Origin: Botryosphaeria dothidea
Taxonomy: Eukaryota > Ascomycota > Dothideomycetes > Botryosphaeriales > Botryosphaeriaceae
Direction of reading: 5' to 3'
DNA length: 64,000 nt
NCBI GenBank assembly: GCA_011503125.2
Contig: WWBZ02000062.1
Coordinates: forward strand, 1,488,001-1,552,000
A program made the position numbers and the translations under genes. Position 1 is the stretch's first letter, and each line of letters opens with the position of its first letter. The notes under the pieces are model-generated. The model was given only the letters and a program-made list of their open reading frames with translations, had not been told where the DNA came from and searched no databases. Positions 60,423 through 64,000 of the stretch are shown piece by piece.

Positions 60423-61160
60423 TCAGCTGGCGAGTAGTATTTTCTCAAGTAGTGGTGGGGCCGAACGACGTTGTTCGGGCATGAATGGGATGCGCGGCCG
60501 GTGCGACAATGCCGGCCTTTCACCACGTTCGATCATCTTTTGTTGCAGGTAGTCTGCATAGTCTGGTGTCACGCCTCCCAAAAGAACGGCCTTTTGCACA
60601 CCCCTGAGCAGGAGCAGTGGTTCGAGAACAACCTGCGTTACACGGGGGTTCTTTTGCCTGTCCATGAAGCGCACCTCGACCTTTCGAAGCTCGCCTGCGC
60701 ACCGTAGCACCTCGACCAACCGCCTGAGCTGTTCTCTGAGGCCTGCTTGCAACCCGCGACCACCGCAATTATATTTGATCATGCCCGTATAACTGTCGAC
60801 CATTTCCACGTGTACCAAGTATTTCTTAATACGCTGCAGATTGCGCTGCGAAAAATGGTCGAGAAAGGAGAATGCGGTGTTGGGCGATAGACCGCTCACG
60901 GGCAACAGCCACCTGAAGCGGAAATCGATGCGGTTGTAGCTAATTTCGATGACGAAGGTGTTGTGGCCGTACAGCAACTCGAGACATTCTTCGGAGATCT
61001 GGCGGTTGACGGCTAGGAGGGCGGTGCAGCCGCGTAGCCATACGAGCCCGTTGTCGTGCTTGGAGGAAATGCGGGTTGTGGTGGGGAGCAAGTATTCGTA
61101 AATCTGAAAGCGAAGCTCGGCGGGCAGCCGCAAGAAGAGAGAGGGGGTGTGCGGATTCAT
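60423..61160 (-). CDS. DUF7730/F-box-like fungal protein
   Basis: Single exon, 245 aa from the ATG at 61160; the frame is open further upstream but without another ATG before non-coding DNA. The start LFLRLPAELRFQIYEYLLP is the degenerate F-box-like opening of a large, poorly studied fungal family (DUF7730), followed by LLAVNRQISEECLELLYGHN, its second hallmark, and then a beta/alpha tail. Members are numerous in dothideomycetes and have no known role; an SCF adaptor role is only a guess. No signal peptide or helix is seen. Its end is only 83 bp from the BRX1 stop, so the transcripts probably overlap in antisense. Confidence 0.85.
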   Translation of the reverse strand: MNPHTPSLFLRLPAELRFQIYEYLLPTTTRISSKHDNGLVWLRGCTALLAVNRQISEECLELLYGHNTFVIEISYNRIDFRFRWLLPVSGLSPNTAFSFLDHFSQRNLQRIKKYLVHVEMVDSYTGMIKYNCGGRGLQAGLREQLRRLVEVLRCAGELRKVEVRFMDRQKNPRVTQVVLEPLLLLRGVQKAVLLGGVTPDYADYLQQKMIERGERPALSHRPRIPFMPEQRRSAPPLLEKILLAS

Positions 61161-61735
61161 GTCGGAATTCACGAGAGTCCGCGAGGCCTGCTTCGAGAGC
61201 GATGCCACATGGTAGGAGAAGAGCAGGGGCAAGCACGGTGCCTTGAAGGAGTTGGGGGTTCGTGTACCTAATTGGGAGCTGGTGGCATGACTGGTGATTA
61301 TTGGGCCGGGGGCATGATCAGGTCGTCATTGCATGCATGGGCACCGGTGGCCTTGGCGCGGAGCGCGGAGAGCTGTCGCGACCGCGATTTATCATCGCGT
61401 CTTCTCCACCTCCCTCTCCATCACCACCCCCACACGATGATATTCCCGTCGACGACCGGCAACGCGCCGGCTGTCAAGGCTCAGTCCTCGCGGGATGCTT
61501 TGTTCTCTCTAGATAGCCCCAACGCCAGGGTCCTTCGCGTCTAGTTTCCCTCCACCCTTCCCGAGACTTGATCATTCAGTGATTGGGTCTCCAGCCACAC
61601 CTACACATAATTTGCACAGCACCAGATCAGCAGAGTACCGCACAGTGAGACAGAGACAAAGATCAAGTCAGAAGTATCAAAAGTTCCCGTGCATATTCCA
61701 ACTTCAACCGTCCCATCCGCAACTCACCCACCGCC
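61161..61735. promoter_or_regulatory. Divergent promoter DUF7730-like / F-box-like gene
   Basis: 575 bp between opposed ATGs, with C/A-rich leader DNA before 61736. No further gene. Confidence 0.6.
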
Positions 61736-62809
61736 ATGCTGTTCGAATTCCTGGCCACCGAACTGGTGGCTGGCATCTATTTTCACCTTTCCTCTGTGCA
61801 CGACGTCTTTGCTCTTTCGGCCACCTGCCACCGCTTCCGTCACATATATCTCTCCTCGCGAAAGATCCCGATCCTCGAACATGCCGCCGAGGAGGAGTAC
61901 GGCCCGCTTCTCGACGCCACCCAGCTCCTCACGCACAACAGCAGCCAACCCGCCCACCTAGTCCGCTCTGTCCCCCTTTCCATTGCCCTACTCAAACAAG
62001 TCGTTCATGTTGGAAAGATCGCTGAGCGTTGGGCCGACCTCTACCCCTTCAAGAAATGGAAATACAACTTCGAAGACCGCCGCCTGCTGATGACCTCTGA
62101 GCGCTACCGCGTGCGACGCGCCCTATACCGTCTCTGGCTCTACAACCGCGCCTTCTACAACCGCCAGCATCCTCGCGAGACGCGCATGAGCCGGCCTGTC
62201 CTGCTCGAGCGCGCGGCTCTCCTTCACAACTGGAGCACCCTCGAACTCGCAGAGATCGCTGACGTGCACGCCGTCCTGCGAGAGGTCGTACACAGCAATA
62301 TTTGCCCCAGCAACGGCACCATCGCTCGCAAGTTCAAGAAGCGCTTTCCAGAGAAAGATTCCAGTCAGCTGCTGTTCAACATCCACCTGAACTATCCGCC
62401 GCCCGTCACGAATCCCTTCAACTCGCCCTTCCATTCAAGCCCGAATACCCTGTCGAACTATTATCAACACGTCGGTGCGCATGACAATCGTCTGCATTAC
62501 TCGAAGTTCACTGCGACGGCCCAGCATGAGCCCGGTGCTGAGGGATGGGGCGATGATATTCCACACTACTATGTTGTAGAGGACATGATGAAGCTCGATC
62601 CGGAGCAGGTCCTATGGTTGAAGGAGAACGCGCCAATGAAGGGTCAGGTTGAGATATTTGTGAAAGGCCTTGGAGACTGGTTTGAGAACAACGGAGAAAC
62701 GTGGAGTCAGACATTGGAGTGGGTATTGAATGAGAGAGGAGAGGTTGTGGAGGAGGTTCTGGGTGGGATCGCTGACGGTGATCTAGGGATTGCAGCAATG
62801 GAAGAGTGA
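61736..62809 (+). CDS. F-box-like domain protein, 357 aa
   Basis: Single exon. Residues 1-40 form a probable F-box: FLATELVAGIYFHLSSVHDV, then FALSATCHRFRHIYLSSR. In F-box proteins this segment binds Skp1 in an SCF ubiquitin ligase. The rest has no repeat type that I recognise: a middle with RRALYRLWLYNRAFYNRQ, and an acidic C-terminus (WVLNERGEVVEEVLGGIADG). It is an ascomycete-type F-box protein of unknown substrate. The ATG at 61736 follows directly after a leader, and the reading frame is long and motif-consistent. Confidence 0.85.
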   Translation: MLFEFLATELVAGIYFHLSSVHDVFALSATCHRFRHIYLSSRKIPILEHAAEEEYGPLLDATQLLTHNSSQPAHLVRSVPLSIALLKQVVHVGKIAERWADLYPFKKWKYNFEDRRLLMTSERYRVRRALYRLWLYNRAFYNRQHPRETRMSRPVLLERAALLHNWSTLELAEIADVHAVLREVVHSNICPSNGTIARKFKKRFPEKDSSQLLFNIHLNYPPPVTNPFNSPFHSSPNTLSNYYQHVGAHDNRLHYSKFTATAQHEPGAEGWGDDIPHYYVVEDMMKLDPEQVLWLKENAPMKGQVEIFVKGLGDWFENNGETWSQTLEWVLNERGEVVEEVLGGIADGDLGIAAMEE

Positions 62810-63226
62810 CTGGTACACATGTCGAGTGGTCTCATAATTTTGTAGTGGATGAGCACGTCCTTTCATGATGTTGAAGTATTTGTCTGGGGGTGAGAATAGA
62901 GGTATACTATGCGGGCTTCTGTACCACTGCTTGTCTATACACGTATCTCACATGTAGCAGGGCAGTCACAAGCTCAGCTCCAATACTTTCGCAACGGTGG
63001 GCTGAAATCTTGACGGGATTGAAACGACCTTCATGTTTCATTTTCTCAAAGATTGCTTACACTGATGACAAGACGAATTCCTCAAACTTACATACATATA
63101 GTCCTTTGAAAAGTATAAGCGGATAACAGCGACTAAAACCTATGATTACAACCACAACATTGCAAATCCGTGCTAATTGAATTTCCATGGCCGCTCTCTA
63201 AGGCTCTAACCCTTCATCCCTGAATA
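62810..63226. other. Intergenic between convergent genes
   Basis: 417 bp between two stops. Nothing but probable 3' UTR is seen. Confidence 0.6.
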
Positions 63227-64000
63227 TCAAACACTGCTCGCCGTCCTTGTCACATGCCCCTCGAAAGACTCTGCTCCTGTCTTCTCCATTTCCCTTCTCT
63301 TCGGGAACGCGCGACTCATCATCAACAACGCCCTGGCATCTCTCCCTGCCCTTCCCTTCGTCAATCCCTCTACAACCCTCTTCCCTTCCTTTTCCTCCAT
63401 CCACACCTTCATCGCTCCCACAATCTCACCGATCAGCTTATCCCAATCACTAGACCGCCACGCCTCCCCTCGCTCACAGCTCCTCCCACACCCACCACCC
63501 CTCACCGCCACGCCCCACCCCTCTGCAAGCCCTCCCCTCCCCTCCATTCCCTTCCATCGCGCCCCAAGTCTCCCCCTGCCCCCACAATCCACGCACTCCA
63601 CCGCATCATACCCGCTCCTCCTCGACCTGATGACTCCTCTCCCCCGACACCATTCACACCGTGGCAAGCTCGCAGCCGGCGCGGCGACGTACGCGCGCGA
63701 GAGCGAGAGCACGGCGTGCGGACAGATCTCATGCTCGAGCGTGTGCGTCTGCGGCTCAGCATGGCGAGCGCGAGCCCGAGAAGGAGACGACGGACGCGGC
63801 AGGTTGCCGAGGAGGGCGTGCGTGAGGAGGAGCGGGGCGGAGAGGGTGTGGGACCAGGCGTCTGTTTCGGCTGCGGAGGGGCGGTGTTCGTAGCGGTTGT
63901 ATGCTGCGGGCAGCGTGGAAAAGTGGGAAGAGGGGCGGTAGGAGTCCAGGAGATCTGGGTGGTGGTAGTGGTCTGGAGTCTGGCGCTTTGCTGGCCGGAA
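63227..64000 (-). CDS. Protein with two CxxCxGxG motifs (5' end outside window)
   Basis: The frame is open from 64000 to the TGA at 63227 (257 visible residues); the start lies beyond the window. No intron is evident. Visible features: a His/Pro-rich part (TPDHYHHPDLLDSYRPSSHF), APLLLTHALLGNLPRP, then LPRCEWCRGRG and, about 14 residues on, CVDCGGRG. This pair of CxxCxGxG motifs resembles the zinc-binding repeats of DnaJ-type chaperones and may bind one zinc ion. A Gly/Arg-rich stretch and a helical end (KLIGEIVGAMKVWMEEKEG) follow. I do not recognise the family, and no J domain is seen in the visible part. Confidence 0.7.
   Translation of the reverse strand, partial: FRPAKRQTPDHYHHPDLLDSYRPSSHFSTLPAAYNRYEHRPSAAETDAWSHTLSAPLLLTHALLGNLPRPSSPSRARARHAEPQTHTLEHEICPHAVLSLSRAYVAAPAASLPRCEWCRGRGVIRSRRSGYDAVECVDCGGRGRLGARWKGMEGRGGLAEGWGVAVRGGGCGRSCERGEAWRSSDWDKLIGEIVGAMKVWMEEKEGKRVVEGLTKGRAGRDARALLMMSRAFPKRREMEKTGAESFEGHVTRTASSV

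Noticed and set aside
1..64000. Transposons, LTRs, CRISPR arrays, secondary-metabolite cluster
   Set aside because: No transposase, reverse transcriptase, terminal repeats, spacer arrays, or PKS/NRPS/terpene genes were seen. The two dehydrogenases are not near any biosynthetic core enzyme.

Overview
This window is nuclear DNA of a filamentous ascomycete (Pezizomycotina). The evidence is the many short introns of about 50-95 bp with GTANGN donors and CTAAC/CTGAC branch points, a Ste12 protein that carries C-terminal C2H2 zinc fingers (a fusion typical of filamentous fungi), and fungal forms of RAI1, GET4, ARB1, INO80 and NDUFA6. A dothideomycete is my best guess but is not proven. There is no phage, plasmid, CRISPR or rRNA, and no recognisable transposon.

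Layout. 1-4748: no supported gene. 4749-7037 (-): STE12. 7038-15103: an 8 kb stretch without a supportable gene, upstream of STE12. 15104-19068: a compact block with RAI1 (-), a small conserved-looking gene (+) and GET4 (-). 20090-20173: tRNA-Gly(CCC) with an intron. 21607-22224 (+): a small cysteine-containing secreted protein. 23790-24683 (-): a tetraspan membrane protein. 26804-29296 (-): a large DUF6536-type membrane protein with an apparent frameshift. 29826-31235 (-): a zinc alcohol/polyol dehydrogenase. 31949-35340: four compact housekeeping genes, HIS3 (-), RPC19 (+), NDUFA6 (-) and BUD31 (+), in two head-to-head pairs. 37064-39271 (-): a forkhead factor, with 5 kb of gene-free DNA upstream. 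44285-46228 (-): ARB1. 47916-49592 (-): a second zinc dehydrogenase. 50085-52392 (-): MTO1. 53174-58403 (-): INO80. 59305-60339 (+): BRX1. 60423-61160 (-): a DUF7730-like protein. 61736-62809 (+): an F-box-like protein. 63227-64000 (-): the 3' part of a protein with CxxCxGxG motifs.

The genes do not form one pathway. They are mostly informational housekeeping (ribosome biogenesis: BRX1, ARB1; Pol I/III: RPC19; splicing: BUD31; RNA quality control: RAI1; chromatin: INO80; tRNA modification: MTO1) plus two developmental regulators (STE12, forkhead). Both regulators sit beside the longest gene-free stretches. I found no gene cluster that looks like a new system. The points most worth a second look concern gene structure: a symmetric 84-nt exon in STE12 whose skipping would fuse two zinc fingers into one, microexons of 6 and 8 nt plus a 12-nt terminal coding exon, two stop-free introns with lengths divisible by three, the DUF6536 lesion, and an effector-like secreted protein. 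Exon boundaries were worked out by hand from splice signals, reading phase and remembered family sequence; every multi-exon model closes in frame except the DUF6536 gene.
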